From Trabulsiella odontotermitis (GTDB taxonomy: Bacteria; Pseudomonadota; Gammaproteobacteria; Enterobacterales; Enterobacteriaceae), in NCBI RefSeq assembly GCF_030053895.1, contig NZ_CP125781.1, positions 3,844,001 through 3,908,000 on the forward strand: a stretch of DNA of 64,000 nt, written 5' to 3'. This document shows, piece by piece, positions 8,166 to 17,003 of this stretch. The notes beneath the pieces are model-generated. The model worked only from the letters and a program-made list of their open reading frames with translations, made no database searches and was not told the origin of the DNA. The position numbers and the translations under genes are program-made. The first letter of the stretch is position 1, and each line of letters begins with the position of its first letter.

Positions 8166-9515
8166 TTTCCACACGCGTAACTCATCGCCTTCCGGCACGA
8201 TGGGTTTCGCTTTTGGTTTCGACAGCGAATACCAGTCGAAATGACGCGTCAGGAACATCACCGCACTCAGCGCCACCAGCAGAACGCCAGTGCCCAACAG
8301 CAGCGCGCTGTCCTCGGAACGCAACAGTACCCACATCACGCCATCCAGCGCCAGCAGCGCAACGGTGAACAACAAACTGTTACGCCACCCTTTCAGTACC
8401 GCCTGCAGGTAAATACCGTTGATGAACGCCCCGGTCAGGCTGGCGGCGATCCACGCGGGAGTAAAGCCAATGTGCTCAGACAACGCCAGCAGCACCAGGT
8501 AAAACATAACCAGCGACAGCCCCACCAGCAAATACTGCATCGGGTGCAGACGCAGCGCCGTCAGGGTTTCGAACACAAAGAACGCCATAAACGTCAGCGC
8601 AATCAGCAAAATCGCGTATTTGGTAGCCCGGTCCGTCAGTTGATACTGATCCGCCGGGGTGGCGACTGAGACCTTAAACGCGGGCAGTTCGTCCCAGGCG
8701 ACCCGGTAGCCGCGGTTAAACTGGCTGCCAAGGTCCGTGGCGAACCAGCTGCTCTGCCAGCGGGCGCTGAACCCTTTGTCAGTGATCTCACGCTGAACAG
8801 GAAGGAAATCGCCGAGAAACCCCGGATGTGGCCAGTTGCTGGTCAGCGCCAGTTCGCTGTTGCGCCCGACCGGAACAACAGAAAAACTCCCCGTCCCGTT
8901 CAGATTTAACGTCATCGACAGCGACAGCGTTCTGGCGTCGAGCATTGCGGTGGAAAGTGGAATATGCAGCCCCGGTAAATCACCGTGGATCCCGCTGCCC
9001 GGCTCAACGGTCGCGGGTATTCCGTTCAGCTCTGGTGCTTCAACCACGCCAATCCCGCGTGAATCACCTACCGACATCACCAGAAACGGTTCGCCCAGCG
9101 TCACATTCTCTTCCGCTTTCATCAGCGCATCCAGCTTGCTGCGATCAAACTGCGCGTTTACTGTCAGCGTGGTATGCCAGATTTGCCCTTCATAGATGCC
9201 AATCTCCCGGGATTCGACGTTTTGCTGCCCCTCAACCGTCAGTGATTCCGGCAGCCAGTAGCGAAAATACATGCGCTTACGCAGCACATTTTTATCGTCC
9301 TCAACCACGGTGTAAATTTCGGTCGTCGGAACGGCAATCATCGGGCCAATCAGTTTTTGTGGTCCGCTGGTGCTTTGACGCAAGCTGTCTTCCACCAGAG
9401 AACGATAACTGGCGCGTTCCGCCACCAGATCGCTGACCATCATCAATGGCACCAGCAACAGACCGACGCACCCAATCAGGGTGGCAATTTTGAAAAACAG
9501 GGGGGATTTAAACAT
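8163..9515 (-). CDS. creD: CreD, inner membrane protein of the Cre regulon
   Basis: 450 residues, the same as E. coli CreD. An N-terminal membrane segment (about 10-30) is followed by a large periplasmic part (about 30-300) and a cluster of hydrophobic helices from about 305 to 430 (AILLIALTFMAFFVFETL and following). Its biochemical role is unclear. In relatives it is the most strongly CreBC-induced gene and affects envelope integrity and colicin E2 tolerance. A cre tag lies 63-78 bases upstream of the start, inside the end of creC. Confidence 0.95.
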   Translation of the reverse strand: MFKSPLFFKIATLIGCVGLLLVPLMMVSDLVAERASYRSLVEDSLRQSTSGPQKLIGPMIAVPTTEIYTVVEDDKNVLRKRMYFRYWLPESLTVEGQQNVESREIGIYEGQIWHTTLTVNAQFDRSKLDALMKAEENVTLGEPFLVMSVGDSRGIGVVEAPELNGIPATVEPGSGIHGDLPGLHIPLSTAMLDARTLSLSMTLNLNGTGSFSVVPVGRNSELALTSNWPHPGFLGDFLPVQREITDKGFSARWQSSWFATDLGSQFNRGYRVAWDELPAFKVSVATPADQYQLTDRATKYAILLIALTFMAFFVFETLTALRLHPMQYLLVGLSLVMFYLVLLALSEHIGFTPAWIAASLTGAFINGIYLQAVLKGWRNSLLFTVALLALDGVMWVLLRSEDSALLLGTGVLLVALSAVMFLTRHFDWYSLSKPKAKPIVPEGDELRVWK

Positions 9516-9573
9516 AGCCTTCTCCTTTTTTGATGCTGGCAGGATATCGGGGCTATGTGGGGAGAATTTGAAG

Positions 9574-10998
9574 TTATGTGAAGGGACGGTGAAGCCGCAA
9601 CGTCGCCCTGACGCCGCCTTCGGCCAGGTTGATTAACCGGATGTCGCCCTGATGCAGACGCGCCACTTCCTGTACAAATGCCAGCCCAAGCCCACTGCTC
9701 TTCTGACCATTTTCCCGCGGCAAGGAATAGAAGCGTTCAAAAATGCGCCCGAGGGCATAATCCGGGATCCCGCTGCCAGTGTCGGTGACACTGAGCCAGG
9801 CCTCTTCACCCTGCCTTTCGGCACGCAGGGTAATGGTTCCCCCAACTGGCGTAAAGTCGATGGCATTATCCAGCAGATTCCCCAGCGCCTGCTCCAGCAG
9901 ATCTTCATCGGCGGTCACTTCACTCGCGGCTGCATCACACTGCAGCGTTATCCCCTTCGCTTCCAGCGCGACGCTGCGCGACTGCGCAAGGCGCGCAAAC
10001 AGGGGGTCGACAGCGACGGTAAGTTGCGGGATATCGGCACGATTCTCCAGCCGCGCCTGCGCCAGCAGCTTTTCTACCAGCGACTGCATGCGCGCATTCT
10101 GTACCAGAATGTTTTCGCTAAACCGGTTGATGACCTCCGGCGGCGGCAATTCTTTGAGGATCTCCGCGGCCCCGCGAATGGCGGCCAGCGGGCTTTTCAG
10201 CTCATGGGTCAGAGCGTAGACATACTGCTCAATGTAATTCTTGCCCTCCAACCGCAGCCGCATACTCTCCAGCGCCAGCGCCAGCTTACGCAGCTCGCTG
10301 CTGCCCACGTCCGGCAACGGTAGCGCGTTATTTTGCGTAACCGAATCGGCATAACGCGAGAGTTTGCCAATGGAGCGGTTGATCCACCATACCATGCCCG
10401 CGCCGACCAGCAGCGCGATGCCCAGCAACGCGCCGCCCGCCCACAACATGCGTCGCTCGCTGCGTTTGATCACCGGTGCCACCGCGCTGTTCGGTTTTCC
10501 GACTGAAAGGACGCCTATGATACGGCGGTTTTCCAGCACCGGCGCGGCAACATACATCACCGAACTGTCGGGGTCGGCGGGATCACGCGCGGTGCTGCGG
10601 GCACCATATTTCCCTCGCAGCGTCAGCCAGACGTCATTCCAGCGGGAATAATCCTTTCCGACGGCCTTACCTGCGGAATCAAATACCACAATGCCGTTTT
10701 CATCGGTCATGTAGACGTGATATTCATTGCGAACTTTATTGATACCGCCAATATTTGCGCGGAACGGGCGGTTCTGTAACTCGTTGAATGCCTGCGCCAG
10801 CCTGCCGTGCGCCGGCTCGCCGGATTGCAGATCCTCCCGCGCCAGCGCTGCCAGCAAAGTCGCGGTGTCGATGAGCGTGCCTTCCGTGGCTCGCCGTACG
10901 CCCGGTTTGATCTCCTCAACGAAAATGAACAGCACAAACCAGGCGGCAATCGCCACGATCAGGAAATATCCCAGCAACAGCCGCATCCCGATCCGCAT
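9574..10998 (-). CDS. creC: CreC, sensor histidine kinase
   Basis: 474 residues. Transmembrane helices are at about 8-28 and 187-206, flanking a periplasmic sensor. A HAMP-like linker precedes the dimerisation domain with phospho-acceptor H265 (YALTHELKSPL). The ATPase domain has the N box (LLDNAIDF), G1 DTGSGIP and G2 SSGLGLAF. CreC responds to growth in minimal media and fermentation products and phosphorylates CreB. The start overlaps the creB stop by one base (TGATG). Confidence 0.97.
   Translation of the reverse strand: MRIGMRLLLGYFLIVAIAAWFVLFIFVEEIKPGVRRATEGTLIDTATLLAALAREDLQSGEPAHGRLAQAFNELQNRPFRANIGGINKVRNEYHVYMTDENGIVVFDSAGKAVGKDYSRWNDVWLTLRGKYGARSTARDPADPDSSVMYVAAPVLENRRIIGVLSVGKPNSAVAPVIKRSERRMLWAGGALLGIALLVGAGMVWWINRSIGKLSRYADSVTQNNALPLPDVGSSELRKLALALESMRLRLEGKNYIEQYVYALTHELKSPLAAIRGAAEILKELPPPEVINRFSENILVQNARMQSLVEKLLAQARLENRADIPQLTVAVDPLFARLAQSRSVALEAKGITLQCDAAASEVTADEDLLEQALGNLLDNAIDFTPVGGTITLRAERQGEEAWLSVTDTGSGIPDYALGRIFERFYSLPRENGQKSSGLGLAFVQEVARLHQGDIRLINLAEGGVRATLRLHRPFT
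9578..9593 (-). promoter_or_regulatory. cre tag (CreB-binding site) for creD
   Basis: On the minus strand TTCAC-CGTCCC-TTCAC, an exact match to the CreB consensus TTCAC-N6-TTCAC. It overlaps the last codons of creC and is correctly placed to activate creD, which starts at 9515. Confidence 0.88.
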
Positions 10999-11687
10999 CA
11001 GTGTAACCCCAGGCTATAACCGAGACCGCGGTGGGTGCTGATCGGCGAGAGATCCGGGTTGATCGCGCGGAGCTTGGCGCGCAGCGTTTTGATGTGGGTA
11101 TCCACGGTACGATCAAAACTCTCCTGCTCATCGCCCCAGACTCTGTCCATTAGTTGCTGGCGGGAGAAAACGCGCCCTGGCGACTGCAACAGCGTTTTCA
11201 GCAGCAGGAATTCGTAGCGCGTCAGTTGCAGCGGCTGACCGCACCAGTCGATATGCGCCGCGGCCTCATTCAACGCAAACTGGCCGATACGCACCACCGG
11301 CAGCGGCGTCGCGAATTTTTGCAGACGACGCAGAATGGAACGCACTCTGGCGCACACCTCCCGCGGCGAAAAGGGTTTCGCGACGTAGTCATCGGCACCA
11401 ATTTCCAGCCCCAGCAGCTTATCAACCTCGTCACTGCGCGCAGTCAGAAACAGTACCGGCAGACCGGGCGCCTGCGCCAGCAATCGCCGACACAGCTCAA
11501 ATCCGCTGATATCCGGCAGCCCTACATCGAGGATCGCCAGGTCCGGCAGCGACTGTCGCGCCGCGTCCAGCACGGGTAAGCCGCGTTCGAATGCTTTTAC
11601 CCGAAAACCTTCCTGCTGGAGCATATACATCAGCGTATCAGCGATACCGATTTCATCCTCAACCAGCCAGATCAGAGGGTGTTCCAT
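10998..11687 (-). CDS. creB: CreB, response regulator
   Basis: 229 residues, OmpR family. The receiver has E10/D11, phospho-acceptor D54 (LAILD) and the conserved K in VAKPFSPREV. The C-terminal winged helix contains DRTVDTHIKTLRAKL and THRGLGYSL. It binds direct-repeat cre tags, one of which is visible upstream of creD. It sits 11 bases after creA and overlaps creC. Confidence 0.97.
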   Translation of the reverse strand: MEHPLIWLVEDEIGIADTLMYMLQQEGFRVKAFERGLPVLDAARQSLPDLAILDVGLPDISGFELCRRLLAQAPGLPVLFLTARSDEVDKLLGLEIGADDYVAKPFSPREVCARVRSILRRLQKFATPLPVVRIGQFALNEAAAHIDWCGQPLQLTRYEFLLLKTLLQSPGRVFSRQQLMDRVWGDEQESFDRTVDTHIKTLRAKLRAINPDLSPISTHRGLGYSLGLH

Positions 11688-11698
11688 ACACTATTCCG

Positions 11699-12172
11699 TT
11701 ATCGGGACCACGGCATAATCGGCACGGCGCTGAGCGCGTTTTTCGGTGAGCCGTCGACGATCCTGTCTGAGTAGGTGAGGTAAACCAGCGCGTTACGTTT
11801 GGCGTCAAAGAAACGCACCACCTGCAGCTTTTTAAACACCAGGGAAGTCCGTTTCTGGAAAACCACATCTCCCTGCGCTTTGCCGTTTTTAATCTTTTCA
11901 CTGACTTCGATGGGCCCAACCTGTTGGCAGGAAATCGCCGCATCTGACGTATCTTCCGCCAGCCCTAAGCCCCCTTTGATGCCGCCGGTTTTAGCGCGGC
12001 TCAGGTAACAGGTGACGTTTTTAACGTCAGGATCATCAAACGCTTCGACGATAATCTTATGATCCGGTCCAAACATCTTAAAGACGGTGTCCACGGAACC
12101 AATCTGTTCTGCCTGCGCGGTCTGGCCCATAACGCAAAGAACTATTGCTACGATCAAACTCTTATATTTCAT
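11699..12172 (-). CDS. creA: CreA, periplasmic protein of unknown function
   Basis: 157 residues. An N-terminal signal peptide of about 21 residues ends at TAQA before EQIGS. The mature part holds two cysteines, VTCYLS and ISCQQV, that could form a disulfide in the periplasm. It is the first gene of creABCD. It is divergent from rob, sharing a 209-base intergenic region. No enzymatic function is known. Confidence 0.95.
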   Translation of the reverse strand: MKYKSLIVAIVLCVMGQTAQAEQIGSVDTVFKMFGPDHKIIVEAFDDPDVKNVTCYLSRAKTGGIKGGLGLAEDTSDAAISCQQVGPIEVSEKIKNGKAQGDVVFQKRTSLVFKKLQVVRFFDAKRNALVYLTYSDRIVDGSPKNALSAVPIMPWSR

Positions 12173-12381
12173 ATTGTTACCATTTCTAAAAATTCAGTTG
12201 CGCAACTATTCAACATTTCAGCAGAAAATATATAGAGATCACAGTGTTAGGATAATTATGCCTGAATTGTGTTCATAATCGCACTTAAGAACAAAAAAAA
12301 CACTGAATGCTAAAACTTCAAACAATGTTATTATCCGCTACCTTATTATCAGGTATCTGCGATTAAGGACGAGGAATTTAT

Positions 12382-13251
12382 ATGGATCAGGCAGGAATTA
12401 TTCGCGATCTCCTTTCCTGGCTGGAGGGCCACCTGGATCAGCCTTTGTCACTGGATAATGTGTCAGCCAAGGCGGGATATTCCAAGTGGCATTTGCAGCG
12501 GATGTTCAAGGACGTGACCGGCCATGCCATTGGCGCCTATATCCGCGCGCGCCGACTGTCCAAATCTGCCGTTGCCCTGCGCCTGACGGCACGTCCAATC
12601 CTTGATATCGCCTTACAGTATCGCTTCGATTCGCAACAAACCTTTACCCGTGCCTTTAAAAAGCAGTTCAACCTGACGCCCGCGCTGTATCGCCGCTCGC
12701 CGGACTGGAGCGCGTTCGGGATACGCCCGCCGCTGCGTCTTGGCGAATTCGCGATGCCGAAATATGAATTTTTGACCCTGCCGGAGATGCATCTCGTCGG
12801 TGTCACCCAGAGCTACACCTGCAAACTGGAAGAGATCTCCGATTTCCGTCATCAGATGCGCATTCAGTTCTGGCGTGAATTCCTCAGCAATACGCCGTCT
12901 GTTCCGCCAATGTTATACGGTTTACATGAACCGCGTCCTAGTCAGGAAAAAGACGACGAGCAGGAGGTGTTCTACACCACCGCGCTGACGCCGGAGATGG
13001 CAAACGGGCACGTACAGAATACTCACCCGGTCACGCTGGAAGGCGGTGAATATGTGATGTTCACCTACGACGGACTGGGAACCGGGCTGCAGGAATTTAT
13101 CCTGACGGTCTACGGCAGCTGTATGCCGATGCTTAACCTGACGCGTCGCCGGGGTCTGGATATCGAACGTTTCTATCCTGAAGACGACGTAAAGGGACAG
13201 GAAGCGCCGATTCATCTGCGCTGCGAGTACCTGATCCCTGTACGCCGCTAA
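12382..13251 (+). CDS. rob: Rob, AraC/XylS-family transcriptional activator
   Basis: 289 residues, full length. The N-terminal 105 residues carry the two helix-turn-helix motifs of the MarA/SoxS/Rob group (SKWHLQRMFKDVTGH and SQQTFTRAFKKQF). The C-terminal part is the GyrI-like ligand-binding domain that senses bile salts and fatty acids. Activated Rob turns on acrAB, micF and other marbox promoters. A good ribosome site (GGACGAGGAA) precedes the ATG. Confidence 0.97.
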   Translation: MDQAGIIRDLLSWLEGHLDQPLSLDNVSAKAGYSKWHLQRMFKDVTGHAIGAYIRARRLSKSAVALRLTARPILDIALQYRFDSQQTFTRAFKKQFNLTPALYRRSPDWSAFGIRPPLRLGEFAMPKYEFLTLPEMHLVGVTQSYTCKLEEISDFRHQMRIQFWREFLSNTPSVPPMLYGLHEPRPSQEKDDEQEVFYTTALTPEMANGHVQNTHPVTLEGGEYVMFTYDGLGTGLQEFILTVYGSCMPMLNLTRRRGLDIERFYPEDDVKGQEAPIHLRCEYLIPVRR

Positions 13252-13257
13252 TCGGTC

Positions 13258-13905
13258 TTAACGTTGTAGCTCATCTAATGCAGGGGCATCGAGATGCGAG
13301 ACATCCCCTGCGGTCTCCACCACCCATCCAGACGCCAGCCACGGGCTCTGCTGATAATCCACACGGGAAATCGAACAGTTACGTAAACGTAAACGCCGCT
13401 CGGCATAAGCCGGAAGCCCGAGGATAGTGCTGACCAGGCAGCCCAGCGCCATGCCGTGGCTGACCAGCAGCGGGCGGCTCCCTTCTGGCAACTCAAGGCA
13501 GGAAAGCAGCGCCGCCTGCATGCGGTCGCCGAGCTCCTGCATCGACTCACCATCAGGAATGCGACCGTCCGGCGTCCCGTTGACCAGCTGACGACGCCAG
13601 CCCTCTTCCTCTTCGGTCAGCGATTCAATTCTGCGTTTTTCCAGCACGCCCATGTCCAGCTCGCGCAGGCGGGCATCCAGCGTAACACCACATCCGCAGG
13701 CGTCGGCGATGATCTCGGCCGTGCGGCGCGTACGCCCTAAATCGCTGGAAATGATATGAGTGATGCCTAATGTTCTGGCGCGTTCACCCACCTGCCAGGC
13801 CTGTTGCTCACCTTTCTCGGTCAGCGGACTGTCGGACTGGCCCTGAATGCGTCGCTCGGCGTTCCACTGCGTTTCACCGTGGCGAACAAGGTATACCTGT
13901 AACAT
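13258..13905 (-). CDS. gpmB: GpmB, phosphoglycerate mutase-like histidine phosphatase
   Basis: 215 residues. The histidine phosphatase signature LVRHGETQWN (catalytic His9) is at the N-terminus, and the second catalytic histidine is in LLVSHGMALG. E. coli GpmB was named for phosphoglycerate mutase, but family evidence suggests it is mainly a phosphatase. Convergent with rob, with six bases between the stops, and divergent from yjjX. Confidence 0.93.
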   Translation of the reverse strand: MLQVYLVRHGETQWNAERRIQGQSDSPLTEKGEQQAWQVGERARTLGITHIISSDLGRTRRTAEIIADACGCGVTLDARLRELDMGVLEKRRIESLTEEEEGWRRQLVNGTPDGRIPDGESMQELGDRMQAALLSCLELPEGSRPLLVSHGMALGCLVSTILGLPAYAERRLRLRNCSISRVDYQQSPWLASGWVVETAGDVSHLDAPALDELQR

Positions 13906-13958
13906 GCTTTTTATCCGTTATACTGCGATGACAATTTCTTTGTAATGATATCTTGATT

Positions 13959-14474
13959 ATGCACTATGTTGTCTCAGCAACCACCAATCCCGCCAAAATT
14001 CAGGCGATTCTTGCCGCTTTTTCCGAGATTTTCGGCGAAGGATCCTGCCATATTGAGGCTATCTCCGTCGAGAGTGGCGTACCGGAACAGCCGCTTGGAA
14101 GTGATGAAACGCGCGCTGGCGCACGCAATCGTGTCGATAATGCCCGTCTTGCGCGCCCGGAAGCTGACTTCTGGGTGGCTATTGAAGCCGGTATCGACGA
14201 AGGCAGCACCTTCAGTTGGGTGGTGATTGAAAACCGCGAGCAGCGCGGCGAAGCGCGTTCCGCCACGCTTCCGTTGCCGCAGGTCATTCTGGAGAAAGTG
14301 CTCGCCGGCGAGGCGCTGGGGCCGGTGATGTCACACTACACCGGCATTGATGAGATTGGCCGCAAAGAAGGCGCCATTGGCGTGTTTACCGCAGGCGCGC
14401 TGACCCGCAGCAGCGTTTACCATCAGGCCGTGGTTCTGGCGCTCAGCCCGTTCCACAACGCGGTTTATCGCTGA
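13959..14474 (+). CDS. yjjX: YjjX, inosine/xanthosine triphosphatase
   Basis: 171 residues from ATG at 13959 (MHYVVSATTNPAKI); an in-frame TTG two codons earlier is ignored. NTPase of the ITPA-like fold that removes ITP and XTP from the nucleotide pool. Typical motifs are present: TTNPAKIQAI, the VAIEAG loop and GRKEGAIGVFTAG. The 3' end overlaps convergent trpR by 10 bases. Confidence 0.94.
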   Translation: MHYVVSATTNPAKIQAILAAFSEIFGEGSCHIEAISVESGVPEQPLGSDETRAGARNRVDNARLARPEADFWVAIEAGIDEGSTFSWVVIENREQRGEARSATLPLPQVILEKVLAGEALGPVMSHYTGIDEIGRKEGAIGVFTAGALTRSSVYHQAVVLALSPFHNAVYR

Positions 14475-14794
14475 GTGTGCGGCAACGTCTGTTCGAGCCA
14501 TTGACGCAGCTCTGCCGGCGCGGATTTCAGGCTGTTCGACCCGCGGGTGATGGTAGCAATGCCCGCGCCAAGCTCGCTTTTCAGTTCGCGCTGGCTCATT
14601 TCGCCACGCAAAAGCTCCTCGATAATACGCACGCGGGTGCCCAGCGCTTCGCGTTCATCAGGCGTCATCATCAGGCTGAGCAGCGGAAGGTGCAGATCAG
14701 CGCTGTACGCCTGGCGAAGCAGTTCCACAAAACGAAGCCATTCCTGATTACGCTGTTCGGTCACCGCCGCTGAATAAGGGGATTGCTGATTCAT
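14465..14794 (-). CDS. trpR: TrpR, tryptophan-responsive repressor
   Basis: 109 residues (108 in E. coli). The helix-turn-helix MSQRELKSELGAGIATITRGSN is fully conserved, as are the tryptophan-contacting arginines in TRVRIIEELLRGEM. It represses trp, aroH, mtr and itself when bound to tryptophan. A clear operator for autoregulation lies 49 bases upstream of the start. Confidence 0.97.
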   Translation of the reverse strand: MNQQSPYSAAVTEQRNQEWLRFVELLRQAYSADLHLPLLSLMMTPDEREALGTRVRIIEELLRGEMSQRELKSELGAGIATITRGSNSLKSAPAELRQWLEQTLPHTQR

Positions 14795-14840
14795 GTCAGG
14801 CCACCATGTCAGGGTGGGCAGCGAGAGTGCCGCCCACTAT

Positions 14841-14862
14841 TTGTACTCTTCAACGAGTACAA
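14841..14862 (-). promoter_or_regulatory. trp operator upstream of trpR
   Basis: GTACTC-TTCAAC-GAGTAC (14843-14860) is a perfect 6-6-6 inverted repeat, extended to TTGTACTC...GAGTACAA. It matches the E. coli trpR autoregulatory operator in sequence and position. Confidence 0.9.
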
Positions 14863-14884
14863 AGCATAACATACTCCCTTCGAA

Positions 14885-16822
14885 TCAGTAACGCTGGCGC
14901 CATTCTGAATCGCTCAAAATCACCGGTTTATCGCCCATGAAGTAGCGATAGTAGGCGTCATAAGCCAGCACGTTCTTCACGTAGCTGCGAGTTTCTGAGA
15001 ATGGAATGCTCTCGACAAACGCCACCGCATCAAGGCGCCCTGCGCTGTTACCGCGCCACGTCCGTACGCGACCGGGACCTGCGTTGTACGCAGCAGAGGC
15101 GTAGATGCGATTATTCCCAAACTGCTGATAGACGTATTGCAGATAGCGGGTACCGATATTGATATTGGTTTCCGGATCGAGCAACTGGCTCTGGCTGCTA
15201 TAACCGGGGATGTTAAACATTTTCACCGTGTGGGCTGCTGTCGCTGGCATCAGTTGCATCAGGCCCGTCGCGCCAACCGGCGAACGCACTTTCGGGTTCC
15301 AGGCGCTCTCCTGACGCGAAATGGCCATCGCATAACTTTGTGAGATGTCCTTGCCGCTGGTGTAGCGAGCATACAAATCTCTGTACGCCAGCGGGAAGCG
15401 CTCCTGGAGGTTATCCCACAGTTTTCCGGCGATGGTTGCCTGGACGCTGAGATCCCACCAGTCCCGGTCAAAGGCATAACGCGCCAACTGTGCCTGTTCG
15501 TTCTTCGTCCGGCTGCTGACCAGATTGGCCCATTCGCTGCGGGCGGTGTTATCCAGCCCCCAGTACATCAGTTCGCGCACCCGCGCCATTTCCTGACCGT
15601 TGACCAGCAGCGGCGCGATGGTGCCCTCCGCCTTTTCCACGCGAAGCGGATAATCTTCACCGAGGCGCTGTGCGGCGACCATCGGGTAGAAACCCCGTTG
15701 CTGCATCAGCGAGCGCAAAATCTCTTTGGCTTCGGCGTCGCGTCCGCGCTCCATCAGCAGATCCGCCTGCCAGTAGCGCCATTCGTCTTTTTCTTTCGCA
15801 TCCATTGGCAGCCGCGACAACCAGGTATTGAGGCCGTGACGATCGCCAGTGCCAATCGCCATACGCACGCGGCGCTCCAGCAACGAGGTGGATTGCGTTC
15901 GCATGATGGCGTCGTCACGCCAGCGCGCCTGCTCGCTGGTGACGTCATTCCCCATCAGACGCCACGCCACAATGTCGCGCAACTCCTGCGTCTGTTCTTC
16001 ATTGAGCTGTTGCGCCTGCACCAGCGACGGGATCATCAGACGCGCGTTTTCCGCATCTTGTCGTGCCACGCTGGCAAAAGCGACTGCCGCCATCTGGCGG
16101 GTGAAATCCGTCGCACCGGTCGTGCGGGCGAAGGTCAACACATTCTGCGGATTGTTCGCCAGATCAGTCACTGCCGCCGCCATCGTGAGATAGTCGCCCG
16201 GCATCTGTGCCGCCAGCGCTTTCACCAGCCCGGTATTGCCCGCTTTCATTGCCAGGCGAATGCGTTCCAGATACGCGAGCGGATCCTGGGTTCCTGACGC
16301 GCGCCAGGCGCTGAACAGTTTGTCGCAGGCGTTCGGCTGGCTCTTGCCAGTCAGCCACAGATCTTTCGCTCCGCTCCAGGCCTCCTGCGTCAGCCCGGTG
16401 CTGTATTTGGCATAGTAGTAATTACATTGCGCTTCCGTGGTACCTGGTTTTTCCGGGCTGAATGCCAGCAGCCCACGCCAGTCTTCGCGGCGTGCGAGCT
16501 CGTTCACAAAGCGGTTTTGCAGCGTACGCGCCGGGGGTAACGTCGGGTTGGCGCGGACAAAATTGGTTACGGTGATCGCCGGTTCGTTCATCAGATCGTC
16601 GGTGAGCTGACGGTATTCGAGATAGGGATACAACGGATAGTCTTTCAGCGTGGGCATCAGTTGTGCAACCACATCCATTTGCCGGTTATCCCACGCCTGT
16701 TTGACCTGAAGATAGCGGCTACGCTGTTCATCCAGTGAATCAGCATGCGCCAGGCTGTTTACCGTCAGCAGACAGACGCTGGCAGCCAGTAAACGCCAGA
16801 TCAGGGTTTTCGCTTTTTCCAC
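14885..16822 (-). CDS. slt: Slt70, soluble lytic murein transglycosylase
   Basis: 645 residues from GTG at 16822 (MEKAKTLIWRLL), preceded by GAGGAAGAGCTT as ribosome site. The frame opens ten codons earlier, but only the GTG start gives the E. coli length. Signal peptide about 1-27 ends at AHA before DSLDEQ. The superhelical U and L domains fill the middle. The catalytic C domain has glutamate in ISRQESAWNPKV (about residue 505) plus GLMQLMPATA and AAYNAGPGRV. It cleaves peptidoglycan to 1,6-anhydromuropeptides. Confidence 0.97.
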   Translation of the reverse strand: MEKAKTLIWRLLAASVCLLTVNSLAHADSLDEQRSRYLQVKQAWDNRQMDVVAQLMPTLKDYPLYPYLEYRQLTDDLMNEPAITVTNFVRANPTLPPARTLQNRFVNELARREDWRGLLAFSPEKPGTTEAQCNYYYAKYSTGLTQEAWSGAKDLWLTGKSQPNACDKLFSAWRASGTQDPLAYLERIRLAMKAGNTGLVKALAAQMPGDYLTMAAAVTDLANNPQNVLTFARTTGATDFTRQMAAVAFASVARQDAENARLMIPSLVQAQQLNEEQTQELRDIVAWRLMGNDVTSEQARWRDDAIMRTQSTSLLERRVRMAIGTGDRHGLNTWLSRLPMDAKEKDEWRYWQADLLMERGRDAEAKEILRSLMQQRGFYPMVAAQRLGEDYPLRVEKAEGTIAPLLVNGQEMARVRELMYWGLDNTARSEWANLVSSRTKNEQAQLARYAFDRDWWDLSVQATIAGKLWDNLQERFPLAYRDLYARYTSGKDISQSYAMAISRQESAWNPKVRSPVGATGLMQLMPATAAHTVKMFNIPGYSSQSQLLDPETNINIGTRYLQYVYQQFGNNRIYASAAYNAGPGRVRTWRGNSAGRLDAVAFVESIPFSETRSYVKNVLAYDAYYRYFMGDKPVILSDSEWRQRY

Positions 16823-17003
16823 AAGCTCTTCCTCAATATAAAAATGCAGCATCGTGCCGCTCAGGGCCTCTTTTATGCTAATAAGACATTACCGAATCCG
16901 CCATGTTCCGGACACTTTTTTACCTTGCTGGGCTTAGCCAGCGAAAAAGGCTACACTTCGCCTTTGAAAACTTCCGATCAAAATAAAAGAGGCGAAGTCC
17001 AAC

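Noticed and set aside
8163..9515. Several open frames of 100-200 codons opposite creD and creC
   Set aside because: They are GC-biased antisense shadows without start context or family features.
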